DNA of 64,000 nucleotides from assembly GCA_013076295.1 (NCBI GenBank), contig RQOL01000024.1, forward strand, positions 1,798,001 to 1,862,000, written 5' to 3'. The stretch's first letter is position 1. Each line of letters opens with the position of its first letter. Under the pieces are notes generated by a model. That model was not told the DNA's origin and did no database searches. It saw nothing but the letters and a program-made list of their open reading frames with translations. The stretch is from Sanderia malayensis (taxonomy: Eukaryota; Cnidaria; Scyphozoa; Semaeostomeae; Pelagiidae). A program made the translations under genes and the position numbers. Of this stretch, positions 22,701 to 31,900 are shown in pieces.

Positions 22701-25700
22701 TGGGGGTTTGTTCTTTTTTGTATCGCACCAAATAGATTTCAACCCCAGTTGAATATATTCGTGCGTCTTGTTTCTTTTATAGAATGAAAACCTTTTGCCA
22801 ATACTGTTATTGGCTGTTGAAATACTCCACAAATTTGTTGACGATGATTCTCAGGCCAGCTTCTCAAGGGATGACATCGCCATTTGTATGCGATATCTTT
22901 CACTGGCTGAGCAAATTCTTAATTGGTCATTTTTATCTGGTAATCATATCCTTTCATTGCAATTTATTTTATATTTGTAATGATGATTATTATGTTTAAT
23001 TATCATTTTGATTATTTTTATATCATTTTCTGCATTCTAATAGAATCCTAAGTCATTCTCACGGCTGTAGCTATCATTATAATATAGCCCAAGGCATTTT
23101 TTAGTAACTTGAATCCTTAACTTGAGCTTACCTTTTCAACTATTGCGATTCTCAAATGAAACTGCAAAGATTAATTTATTCAAACCACCGAAGTTTTGGA
23201 GAGCTACAGTGATGGACCCAAATTTCATTGGTTTGTTTTTAAAGGTAAGTTTTAACAAACTATTTACTTTCTTTTTGCGCTATATAGTTGCTATTTCTTA
23301 TATGTTTATTGATTCTCAGCTGTACAAGAGATGCCAAAGTCATGAAGAACTCACCCACCATTGCCTGCAATGCTTAATACAGTTGGCTTCATTGACTGGG
23401 CCAGTGTTTCAAAATCAACAAATGAAAGTCGAATACCTCAGCCAACTTCTGCATGGATTCATTCAACTCATGAACAGGTATGTAGCATTGTTGATATGGC
23501 ATGCGTCTGACACAGCTACTACTTAATGGTATGCCTAATGGTATACCTAATTGTATGCTTACGGGTATACCTAGTGGTAATGGTATGCCGTGGTAATGGC
23601 CTAATGGTATGCCTAATGGTATGCCTAATGGTGTATATGTGTGCATGAATTGTGGAAGAAGATTTTATACGCTGACTGAAGAGTTGTCTGGTAAGAAACT
23701 CAGAGCTACAGAGGATCAATATTTTTTCTTCTTTACTTCTACTACTGTTAATGCTCTGTACTTTGCGCACCGAGCAATGTATCTTGTTAAGAACAGTAGC
23801 TCTTGTATGTATTCATGTATTTATATTGTCTGCTTAAATGCTAGGTGATTTTTTGATTGTTTTACTTAGAAATCATTGGACATCTTTAGACGCATTTGGG
23901 GCTGCGAGTATAGTTTCAAGGATGGTGAACGTGTTTACAATTTCAGTCATTGCTTCTCTGCATTCTGATGTTTTGAAACCTTTTTTGGAGACCTTGGCAG
24001 CTCTCACTTGCTTATTTCAAGACTTTACTCTCAGAAAAGACGAGGTAGAGTATTTTATTATTTATTCAACTGTTCTGTAATGCTACACACAGATTTGTTG
24101 TGTCTATTACAAGGAGTTGCCCTATCAAATTTAGGGTGGGTGGGGAAATATTTTCCCAATGCCATGCAGTCTTAATAAAACGAATTTTCTTGAATGGGGA
24201 GCTCAAAGTTTCTTTAGCTGCTTCATTTATAACGCACTCTCAGTTCAGCGAACGTCTGATATAACGCAGTACTTTGTACATTGTGCCCTGTTGAAGTTCA
24301 TTATACAGGGGACTCCACTAAGGTTCGTTATACCAAGGGGATTCCGCTACAACCATGTTTTGATTTATGTTTTCCTCTTCCATGCAGCTTGATGTTGATG
24401 CGAAGCAGTTTGAAGAAGCGGTGGAGCTTTTACTGGATGCATTGGTTATTCTGATAACGAACTCTTCCTCATTTCCCGATGGTTGTTTCATGTCGTACAC
24501 TGTTCAGATATTCAATTCCTACATCAAGACACATCTTGCAATGCCTGACGGTATACGAAATGACGCGAATAATGAAAGCGAGGCAAGTATGAGCGATCGA
24601 GGCTGACCTCGTTTGGATTAATCATTTGGCTGAGTTTGGAGTCTCGTTAATTTTGGTTGTTTTGGGTTTTTTAGGCTGACGAGATAGATTGTGAAGTAGG
24701 AGAAGAGGATAGAATGTTGTATGCCGATGAATTATGCGATATTGGTTGCATTTCAAGATTAGCCCTGTCGCATGTGATCCCGGTTTTATCAAATTTGATT
24801 CAATCAAGAACAAATTTATTAATTCAACTCATCGGAACGGTACACGCCGGCAACACGAGTAAGAAAACAGCTATTCCATTTACAGTAAAATCCCGCATAT
24901 AAGAACCAATGGACTAACAACCTTCAGGGTGATTTTGCTACTCAACACAATGAAAGAAACAATAGCCTATTGTCTTGGAACAATAAGCTGGATGATAATT
25001 TACAGGTTCTTATATGCGGGTTTTTACTGTATTTACATCCCCAAGTGTCTGAGGAGAGGTTTGTTGTATGAGATTCCCAGTGTATTCCATTGTCTTTTTA
25101 TTTACTTTTTTTCATATTATCTTATTTCAGGCTATCACCATACAGTTTTACCTTCTTTGTTGCAGTTGAGTCAGCAGACGCTTTGTACGAGGACATTCAT
25201 TGGCTGTTGCTGGTAGCAACACATGTCGTAACAATGGATACGACAAGCGAGGCTGCCTCGATTCCGCAAGAAATTATTCAACATCAGATGCATGTTCAAG
25301 AGTCTTGCAGCGTCAATGTTGAGTTGAACTTGAAATTTCTGATCGGCCTTGGCCAAAGCAGCTGTGATGACCACGGTATGGTGGATCGATTTTGATATTT
25401 TCTCTCTCTTATCTCTTTCTGATATTCGAGACTCTCTGATGGGAGTCTCGTTTTGAAAACGAAGCTGAGGTTCTCGCTGCTTAAAAAGAGAAGAGGCTGT
25501 TAAAGTTCCTACTCGGTTCAGTCTTACCTCAGCATCTCGTTCCTCTACCCTATGCCCTCTGAAATGTTTATAAATTATATATGGTTTATAAGTGAATTAC
25601 ATTGCTTTTCAATGAATTTTATGCATTGATCAGACCTGATGAAGTTAATGGTCATATATCATTCTGTTATGTAGTTGACATGTTCATTGTTCTGATGACG

Positions 25701-28700
25701 AGAATATTCAATCTGGCGACTATCATCAACAAGGCCCTGATGAACAACATGGCGCATATTATCAGTCCCGAAATCGCCAGTGATCTCTTGTATTTTTTAC
25801 AATGTTGGACAACAGCCTACTTGTTTCCCAAGCAAAGCGACGATGCAAGATTACCAGCTTGTTTTGAAAGTGCTTTTTGCGAATCGACATCTTGTGGCAA
25901 GCAGATTGTTGGCTTGATACTCGATGTTGTCGAGTGTCATCTGACGTATTTAGCTGCTGAGCAGTCTGTTGCCACTGATGCTGCGCAGCTTTTGCTGAAG
26001 CTTGTGCAGTCAGACAACAGGTATGCTACTATTCAAGTGTCTACCTATGAAATCGAATTTCCGACAAACGTGATGCATTATTACTTACTGCAATTTTATT
26101 TTCTTTTTATTATCTGTTTGCCTGCATATTGTTTGTGCATATATCCTTTGAGGTCCACGTCTACGTTAAAACCTGCCCTTAACTCTATATTAATACCATG
26201 CTGTGAATGCTGTCTTAGCTCGTATATATAGTATGTATGTGTAGTATAATATAGTATGTAATCGAAATGTATCAATCAGTGCTTTAAGATCTTTTATTTT
26301 AGGATCTCGGTTGCGTTGGAGTTTCCTCATCTTTGGCGAATGGCCGAACAGCAATCGAAACTGTCTTCATCAGCATATCGTAGTTTGCCTCCGTCAGTTC
26401 AGAGGCATTTGGTTCATGCTCTAATGAAAGTTGCATCTCATATCAAAGAGCCTTCTCTACGGGAAAAGTTCTTGCATGAAGTATGAACAATACAATAGTC
26501 CTTTTTTCAAAATCTTCAAATTTCCATTTCACTGTTGCAATTATTTTCTGAATTGCTTGCCTACTGCGGATACTATTGGTTCTCGTGCGTATACAGTAGT
26601 GGACAAAAGTTTTGCGACACTTACTTAAAATGTGAAAGAAGGCTATCAACCAGTGAGCTTCTTTTTGGGAGCTGTATTCAACCCCCGACTCCCCCTAAAA
26701 CAATGTTTTTCTCTCAATTAGACCCTTGTGATCATCGTGCAAAAGAGATTTCGTTGACATTGCGTGAGACTGTCTCTAGAGACGACATTGTTTGGGGAGA
26801 GGTGGGGAGGGGGGAAGGACACGTGCAAAATTAGCGAAAGTCGTAAGTGTCCTTGGACTTTGTCTACTATTGTACGTTTTAGAAGCATTTTTACACATTG
26901 ATATTTTGTTTATAGTTTTTAGGCGGATTTCGAGCTTCATATGACCGGATAATCAAGCACCCGGAGTTTGATAAAATCTTCCAGAATGAACCAGTTAAAC
27001 AGCAGCTAATTAGCTTGATTGAGACAATGCGTGGATTGACTCTCGCCACTGATAGTACCAATGTTGACATGATATTCCAATTTCTCCTACCGTTTTTGCA
27101 AGATATTCTAATTCTGCTGCAAAAGTATTCAAATTGCTCTGATATCGTCGAATTGATCATCGAAGTTTTTGTCGATGTTGTTCAAACTGAGATTATTTAC
27201 TTGGACAATGTAAGTATTTCTTTTCTAATATTCTCTTGGTTTGCATATGAATTTATCCCCTGCAGTAATTCTCGATGTGCGAAATATATATTTTGTGATT
27301 TGTTCCTAGGAAAAGTCGAATACTTTATGCGGCTTGTGCGTACAGCTGATAAGCAATTACTCAAAGTATAACCTCGGTAATTTTATCATCTTCATCCCAT
27401 TTTGTTATACTCCCAAGCTCCTTGTGCAAAGTTTACAAATTTTGCCTTACCGTACATACATACATACACCTTTCTTCCCCCCCCTTTCTTCCTTCTCCCC
27501 CAATGCATGCTTCTCTTTCTGTTTCAGGTCGCCTAAGGTGCTTGAAAACTGGCGAAGACGAATCGTACAATGAGATATTATTATTAATTCATTTGTTGAC
27601 TCATATTCTCTCAAAGGATTATCTGGATTTCTCCGGAGGTACGTCTGGCAATTTAATTGGAAGAGGACTCTTAAGGAGAACTCCTCTTTCTTGACACTTT
27701 TTCTTTCCTCTCCCAACGTATGTCCCAATGGCTTGCAATATGCCTGTGGCTTATTGCAAGCCATTGTTTGAGCAAGCCAATGCCAGAGCAAGCCACAACC
27801 ATAGCATATTGTTCAGATATCCATTGTCCCTGCAAGGCATTGCAGGAATGTTGTACACGTGGAGTCACAGTTAAGTTGTGGTATTCTATTTTTCAATGCA
27901 GATGCTGGTGAAGGAACGGTGTCCATTCTAAACGCCATTGAAGCTGTTTTTCACGGCCTATACATTATCATCCCTCTAATGACAGCTGAATTATTAAAGG
28001 TTTTTTCCATTAATTTCATCGATATTCAATTCCATTTCCTTTGCGTCAAATTATCACTTGCTAAAATATCTTCTTTATTTGGTTGATTTTTAGTTTCCTA
28101 AACTCAGCACGGAATATTTCAAGCTTGTTACCTTTGTCTGCGAGTGCTACCCCGAAAAGATTGAAACTTTACCACAAGATCTGTTTACAACACTTACCGC
28201 ATCACTGGAAATGGCATTATTACAGTATCTTTTTCTTTTCCTGTATATATGCGACGTAGGAGTTTACTAGCGGTTCTACCTAGCATCTCTATTATATAAG
28301 GATGTAATAGGGGAAAACAATATTTCTGGGACAGTTAGGACTTTTGGAAATAGCTAGCTGTTGTCTTCAGAGACAATTGTCCCTAAACACGGTTGTCTCT
28401 AGAGACAATTTTACACAAGATGGACAAATTCCATTTGCACGATGATCACAAGGTTCTGATTGAGAGAACAACATTGCTTTAGGGGGAGTTGGGGGTTGGG
28501 GGGTTCGAGTGAAACCCATCAAAATTGTCCCAAGTGGTAATTTTTTCAAGTGTCCCAAGGATCTTTTCCACCATTGTAGTTATTGACGTGTCATGTTATT
28601 ATTCATTCACGTGAAGCATCGCATTCACCAAAAGAATAAACTTTGAAACTTTGTTATATTTCTTAGTTTCTCGCTAGCTATGGCCCTGACATAGCAAAGA

Positions 28701-29290
28701 ATTCGCTCGAGGCGTTATTCTCGATATCGTTACATTGTTTTAAGAACAAAGGAAAGCAGGGCCTCGTTCCGGGGCAGGTTGATCAAGCATTGAAACATTT
28801 CTTGAAGGTGAGTTCGTTTTGTTAGTTGTATTTGTTAGACTTTACGATGACGCTGATAAATTGACAGCTCCTTATCTAAATGCTCACTTTTTTCTTGATT
28901 TAAATAGTTGATAATTGAAGAGGTAGGTTGGTTTATATTGTTTATAAGTGCAGATGAAATATAAAATTACTTTAATCAAGGAAACATGTCTTGTTCTAGG
29001 TTGTTTTTGAATATATCTTGTCAAGTAATTTCGATATGGATTTGATACAACCAGCTTCAGAAACATTGCTTATACTAATTTGTTGCAATCAGATGGAATA
29101 CATGACATTAGCACAAGCGTTGCTCTCCAATCAATCAGATCTCGGCATTTTGCAAAGACTTCGGAATTCATTTGAAGATCTAACCCCCTCTTCATCAGAA
29201 ATCAAAATTGATAAAGCATCAAAAACTAAATTTCGAAAAGCTTTAGAGAAATTTCTATTAAATGTCAAAGGTTTTTTATGTTATAAATAG
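13799..29290 (+). CDS. XPO4: Exportin-4 (importin-beta family karyopherin)
   Basis: RanGTP-dependent nuclear transport receptor; known cargoes of the family include eIF5A and Smad3 (export) and Sox factors (import). About 20 exons follow the vertebrate protein end to end: MEELNHILPQLEKAACVMM (13799), TTEERHAAENTFLQFRKS (13945), DYVLFECASTLKEAIVREWS (14290), VREQILQVVAIILKRGTLDK (14688), ICCSILKALLTEYS (15280), then after the BEL insertion EILHKFVDDDSQASFSRDDI (22814), CLQCLIQLASLTGPVF (23365), FNSYIKTHLAMPDGIRN (24512), DALYEDIHWLLLVATH (25177), IVELIIEVFVDVVQTEI (27146) and the C-terminus EKFLLNVKGFLCYK (29245-29287). No in-frame break was seen in the exons. The largest intron (about 15390-22780) owes most of its length to the retrotransposon. 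Convergent with the next gene; divergent from NUP43. HEAT-repeat detail cannot be drawn by eye. Confidence 0.94.
15005..15145. repeat. Imperfect palindrome in an XPO4 intron
   Basis: AAGTTTTTGAACATTTT near 15001 and AAGAACATTTTTAAAAA near 15116 are inverted to each other, with CCAACCTCGCATT / AATGTGAGGTTA flanking a short centre near 15075. It may be a decayed palindromic MITE; no target duplication was recognised. Confidence 0.45.
16110..16585 (-). repeat. 3' LTR of the BEL/Pao element
   Basis: 476 bp, no difference from the other LTR by eye. Because the element is on the minus strand, this left copy is its 3' LTR. It is followed inward by GGGGGTGGTGTG on the minus strand, a G-rich stretch fitting a polypurine tract. 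Confidence 0.93.
16605..21938 (-). CDS. BEL/Pao gag-pol polyprotein, 1777 aa, single frame
   Basis: Encodes the structural and replication proteins of the retrotransposon. Domains in order: gag-like DUF1759 region (about residues 150-300; YGGEPLKWREFWEQF); three CCHC-type knuckles at about 356-425 (CVYCKGGHKAFEC and two more); aspartic protease near 470-480, with LLDGGSGKSYI; reverse transcriptase with YVDD near 887; Pao-type region and RNase H (GFADSS, near 1075); an integrase zinc-binding HHCC segment (HMGVATTLAELRSRFWVP, CNHCKRY); an integrase core with D in VDFAGP (~1435), D in SDNAKTF (~1500) and E in FFERM (~1545); and a C-terminal DUF5641-like end (GDIVLVKDENLPRNKW). No stop or frameshift occurs. 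The protease active-site triplet is DGG rather than the usual D[ST]G, which is odd in an otherwise complete copy. Confidence 0.94.
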   Translation of the reverse strand: MHQQAEQDQLELREAPEQRAQEEVYAPSPAAMFGIKTPEMLMDESQKMRDVAKQTLGLFLETVDEVIERKRPNELRRTRKRIEEKLSALKKLNQQTSEYMIQMGVSCEDVAFFNFKSESELDVYEDTIADIEDVLRRDEVRTVPESRTNVTAQQNAKLPKLQINKYGGEPLKWREFWEQFKNNIHSSSLDATTKFSYLRELLIGKASAVIRGLSLSVENYKIAIDLLQQEFGDDTRLRSAHIKAIRDAQPVTNTHNLKQLRRFYEDVAINVASLRSMGYDEHVMCLVEETMMKLPRPIRYELTKDDRSWTKWDFTKFLERLWIYLKTCEEIEPTETSRFETSSPTRRQMVHATTTRRQECVYCKGGHKAFECTSVSSVADRKAILQSQRRCYNCTRNNHTLKECQSRNVCYHCKGKHHSSICTRSEASGTSNETMSARSNETATRDLNGHIQGGPAAYQTVIANVGGQKCRILLDGGSGKSYISREHGRKIAENPIRTEKRIIGTVNGEKEVKCPVYNLEVAGVGKANKNRFSTEFAELDLYMLTSVPNAHPERQREKFAHLNGIWFSDVSQEDNLEIHAILGVKDYAHIRTGHMIKGNNNEPMAEETILGWTLMGTIQDQQSNDEHTVANLMIEQPKSVNEEFKQLYDLDVLGIKDGSEDVFEEFKDNITRDEDGRYSVKLPWKKGNFFLPNNKQMCQGRLAGQLKKLKKSPEDLRTYDDVIQQQIKDGIVEPVPEQPDGKHVHYIPHHAVIRREAETTKLRIVYDCSAKERKYDKSMNDCLHIGPPLQPLLYDILIRFRMYPVALLGDIQQAFLQIKVDKEDRDAMRFLWPTDLPKENAEIQELRFTRVIFGSGPSPFLLGATIRYHMENYKHEDPEFVDCVTKGLYVDDMACGGANAEEVSTLKRKLIDRFKDGHFNMRKWKSNIPELRDETNVAQRVGEENANATASTNTSTKNANDKVLGVIWNQETDVMGVSLEKLAAMEHESTQRGVLRIVAAIYDPIGGASPVTILGKIIYHEVCMRKRGWDAQIAEDLLKRWRKWLTSLKEHPVLTFDRCLIAYPEERIASIEVHGFADSSIAACCAVIYLKITQSTGTYVKQLTAKARVAKPNTSVPRLELIGAQMLTKLIQNVKAALKVEVTQTYGWLDSQTVLCWLENKGEWKQFVRKRVDQILAADVKWMYCPTEDNPADMGTRGITAVKLQHCGKWWNGPTWLTQREDWPMQPQALASEEVKGEMRLATVVTATTEVKLGISCCMDPKRYNCGMKLFRVTAWMLRFINKIRRRSLEKHETLTVEEIKKAEEVWVKSVQQQHRPTAEQINQLGLKEDRHGILRCFGRFQQQEDQQPIYVPKQHHLTSLLIIDSHRRVLHMGVATTLAELRSRFWVPKGRQEVKRIISSCNHCKRYSVKPYKQPTTAPVPDFRVTPGHAFLTTGVDFAGPFYCKEGKRQKKTYITLFTCATSRAIHIELVEDLSAKTFRKSLKALIARRGTPQLIVSDNAKTFQATARWLQAIVNNERMQDLLQEQKINWRFNLSRSPWWGGFFERMVGMVKNTFRKTLGLANLTVSELQEVLLDIEFCLNNRPLTYQTDQLEDEVLTPNHLIHGRRIKPIRDEEVFSDEDKIPARKRLRYLQKCREKCWKRWSREYLTSLREHHKINQGGYNKIAVGDIVLVKDENLPRNKWKLGKVIDIIRGKDGVERGVTLKTTTRGKTYEIDRPVQNLYPLELQADSDDKKTQGKNKTKETACDSRPQRKAAIEAKSLMKATQIQEEENQI
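21972..22447 (-). repeat. 5' LTR of the BEL/Pao element
   Basis: 476 bp, matching 16110-16585 at a constant offset of 5862 bp. It would carry the element's promoter. Confidence 0.93.
23520..23640. repeat. TAATGGTATGCC-type minisatellite in XPO4 intron
   Basis: Roughly ten variants of TGGTATGCCTAA / TGGTATACCTAA follow one another. They lie between the exon ending near 23478 and the one starting near 23869. Confidence 0.8.
24883..25029. mobile_element. 147-bp MITE with TA duplication
   Basis: CAGTAAAATCCCGCATATAA opens the element at 24883 and its near-perfect inverse (TTATATGCGGGTTTTTACTG) closes it at 25029. TA dinucleotides flank both ends. This is the arrangement of Tc1/mariner-pogo derived MITEs. 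It is inserted in an XPO4 intron. Confidence 0.8.
26594..26872. mobile_element. 279-bp Tc1/mariner-type MITE, copy A
   Basis: Starts CAGTAGTGGACAAAAGT and ends ACTTTGTCTACTATTG, with TA on both sides. It is related to the element at 28305-28576 through CTCCCCCTAAAACAATG and neighbouring sequence, but in the opposite orientation. It lies in an XPO4 intron and has no coding sequence. Confidence 0.75.
28305..28576. mobile_element. Tc1/mariner-type MITE, copy B (decayed)
   Basis: Inverted relative of the 26594-26872 element: CATTGCTTTAGGGGGAGTTG here corresponds to the inverse of the CTCCCCCTAAAACAATG segment there. The right end CTTTTCCACCATTG-TA keeps the TA; the left end is mutated. It sits in a different XPO4 intron. 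Confidence 0.65.
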
Positions 29291-29550
29291 ATTATTATCA
29301 CCGTCATTTCTATTATTATTACCATTATTATTTGATGGTTTCTAAATTTTTAATAGTTCATATTATATTGTTATATTTATATTCATTTGGACGGATTTTT
29401 ATTGGAAAGTTGAAACACATACATTGCTTTATATTTTATTATTGTTTGACAGCTTTCAAACTGGATTATTTCTTAACTCTACATATTCTTTATTAATATA
29501 CCCTATTAAGTTTTCTGCAATATATTCCCATATCTTCACTCGTGTTTGTG

Positions 29551-31640
29551 TCAGCATTTCAAAATTTCTTGCTGAATATTCTCATACATAACTTCAATAT
29601 TTCCTTTAATAACAACATTCAAATCTGTTACCTAGAAAAGAAATGAATGAAAATCGCAAGAAAACGCCAGCTTCTCAATTGAAAGGTAAAATTATTTATT
29701 TTTTATAACGCTTGCCCTGGGTTGGGTTACAACATTTTTATCTATTGTACGTTGGTAAATGTTTGATCCCTTAACCAGGGCTTAATTGACATCGTAAAAT
29801 GCAATATTTCCTTCTCTGGCAATTCTTGATTCTTGATAATGGTAAAGCTATGGAAGAACTTTAGCAACGTTGTTATCTTCATGGTTCATCTAATGTAAGT
29901 ACCATGCATTTTTTTCAGCAATCGCTATCATTTTGACGAACCTTCTTTACGGTAGCGCGAGGAGTTCAACAAAACCAAGGGTTATATTTCTACTACTGAG
30001 CAACTCCGGGGAACAGATGTCAACTTCGTTGAAGTGAGTTGGTTAAATTTTATATTATTTGTCAAATTGATTTCCCTAACCATTGCAGACATGTTAACAA
30101 TGCTTCTATTCCTTACCTTTTCGATGAATTTTCTCCACATTCTAAATGGAAGCACACATGTAATGTAAATTGGTAGAGTGATGACCCAAATGATTCCAAA
30201 ATCATAAAAATGATCGATCGCTTTGTGATTTGTGATTATGAATTTTCCCCCAGTGCATCTTGCATCATTTATATATTTCAACGGTATCTCTGGACCCCTG
30301 TGTTTCCACCATTCACATATCACCTCATTAAAACTGATCTACAACAGATTAAAGTTCATTTTGGTAACAATACCTTCCTGATATTCTGGCTTCACGATGC
30401 AATGAGTGGTAGCTACAGTCAAATCTGCATAGCTCGAACTTGTGTAATTCGAACTCTATCTAATTCGAACGAAATTCTCCGTCCCTTCAAGGATCACTAA
30501 TGAACCAGTTCTTATAAAACAAACCTCTATACTTCGAAATTTTTGTAATTCGAACATTTTCACGCTTCCCCAGGGTGTTCGAATTAGACAGAGTTGACTG
30601 TATATCAATTTTTTAAAGTGTGAAAGTCCTATAATCGAGTTGTACCTCCAGTGCAAATTTATTATTATTTCCAAGACTTTTATAGATTTTTTCAAATGCA
30701 TCTGAAAGCTGGCTTTTTATTCGTGGATTTTTCGTGTTGACCAAAACTGCAAAGTCAACCAGAATATGTTGCCTTGTGTCTTCATTGCTGTGGTTCGAGT
30801 CCAATCGCCTGTTATTCATTGTTGAAAACATCGAACGCATTCCCCCTCTCTCATCCAAACTAAAACGAAACAAAGTTTCGATTCTTATTGGCCCATCCTT
30901 TGCAACGTGAAACAATGTTATACTGCAATTATCTCTATTGTTCTAGGCTATTGTTTAGCATTCCATACCATTGTGCTAGTGGTATTGTCTTCCTGCACGT
31001 GACCATAAATAGCAATGGCCGCTTCAGAATTTTATCAGCAATGCATCTCATTTCTTTTTCGGTTTTTACCATATTAAATTGACACAGAAGTCCTTCTTTA
31101 GATCCAACTTGTCCGTTTTCAACCACTGTAACTGAATCATCTGACACCATAGTCCAAATATCCTTTCAATTAATATAATGCTTGATAAAGTTAAACGCTA
31201 ATATCGAGCAGCGCTTTAGAGCAAGAAAATAAAAAACTGAAAGAATTAGATTTGCTGCTGCAGAGTACGAAGCTGGAAGAAATATCGGCAAGAAAACCAG
31301 ATAAAACAGATCAATTTGTGTGCTTATACGATCAACCTTGGGCTCTATGCGCTTTAGTTCTTCCAAACCCAACTATTCAACTATCTAAACTGAAAAGTTA
31401 TCATCAAATCAATTATTTTATTTCATAGCGTGCAGGGTGCTATTTAATGTACACTATTCCTGGTAGCTTAAGTTCCAATGTGACTAAACTAGAAGCACAT
31501 ACCTTGTCATCCAAAATAGAAAATCCATCCGGTTTATTCAGTCTAAATGTGTAATGAGAACAAATCATAAACTCAGTTTGTGACATTTTCAAACAAGTCG
31601 CTTTATAGCCACCGAGTTTTGATATTCGCCATAAAATCAT
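29551..31640 (-). CDS. Predicted membrane protein, family not recognised
   Basis: Several exons with short introns (one of about 46 bp) seem to belong together: 31640-31510 (FMICSHYTFRLNKPDGFSIL), 31369 onward (two adjacent hydrophobic segments, DLFYLVFLPIFLPASYSAAA and NLILSVFYFLALKR), about 31160-30970 (GLLCQFNMVKTEKEMRCIAD), 30927-30655 (RIETLFRFSLDERGG through NNNKFALE, then a GTACAA donor), 30343-30116 (VICEWWKHRGPEIPLKYIND, FIITNHKAIDHFYDFG and a third hydrophobic stretch IIWVITLPIYITCVLPF) and 29631-29551 (VTDLNVVIKGNIEVMYENIQ, stop). Predicted topology is three transmembrane segments. The join near 31190 is uncertain because the apparent intron is only about 34 bp. It is convergent with XPO4, with 260 bp between the stops. 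The 5' end lies about 120 bp from the foldback element. I do not assign a function. Confidence 0.6.
30416..30600. mobile_element. 185-bp pogo/Tigger-like MITE
   Basis: CAGTCAAATCTGCATAGCTC at the left and GAATTAGACAGAGTTGACTG at the right, flanked by TA on each side. The ends and the repeated TAATTCGAAC motif match the larger element at 50054-51023. It lies between two exons of the minus-strand membrane-protein gene. Confidence 0.8.
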
Positions 31641-31751
31641 TAGATGTTTATGTTTTATTGATCATTTGTTTGAACATCTGTATCAATAGCATGCATGCAT
31701 ATTTGCTCTGGTTCTATCATCCATTGTCAAATTTCAAATTGTCGAGATTTG

Positions 31752-31760
31752 GAATTTCAG
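31752..31760. repeat. Left target-site duplication GAATTTCAG
   Basis: The 9-mer GAATTTCAG directly precedes the foldback element and recurs at 36033-36041 directly after it. Eight or nine bp depending on whether the first G is assigned to the element. Confidence 0.8.
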
Positions 31761-31900
31761 GCTAAGACTTCATATAAGAATATCCTAAGGCCCTGAAATA
31801 TATATCGGACGAACCATATATGGTACTACCATGTATATGTATGGTATAGTATAGTATAGTAGTATAGTACCTGTATACTACTATAGTATACCGATACGTC

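Noticed and set aside
24220..24350. GTTCGTTATA / GTTCATTATA motifs in an XPO4 intron resembling pogo-type TIRs
   Set aside because: The ends do not form a clear inverted pair and no TA-bounded unit could be drawn; possibly a decayed fragment.
29936..30033. Plus-strand open segment REEFNKTKGYIST... followed by GTGAGT, as if an exon
   Set aside because: No matching plus-strand partner exons were found, and the minus strand here fits an intron of the membrane-protein gene; left unassigned.
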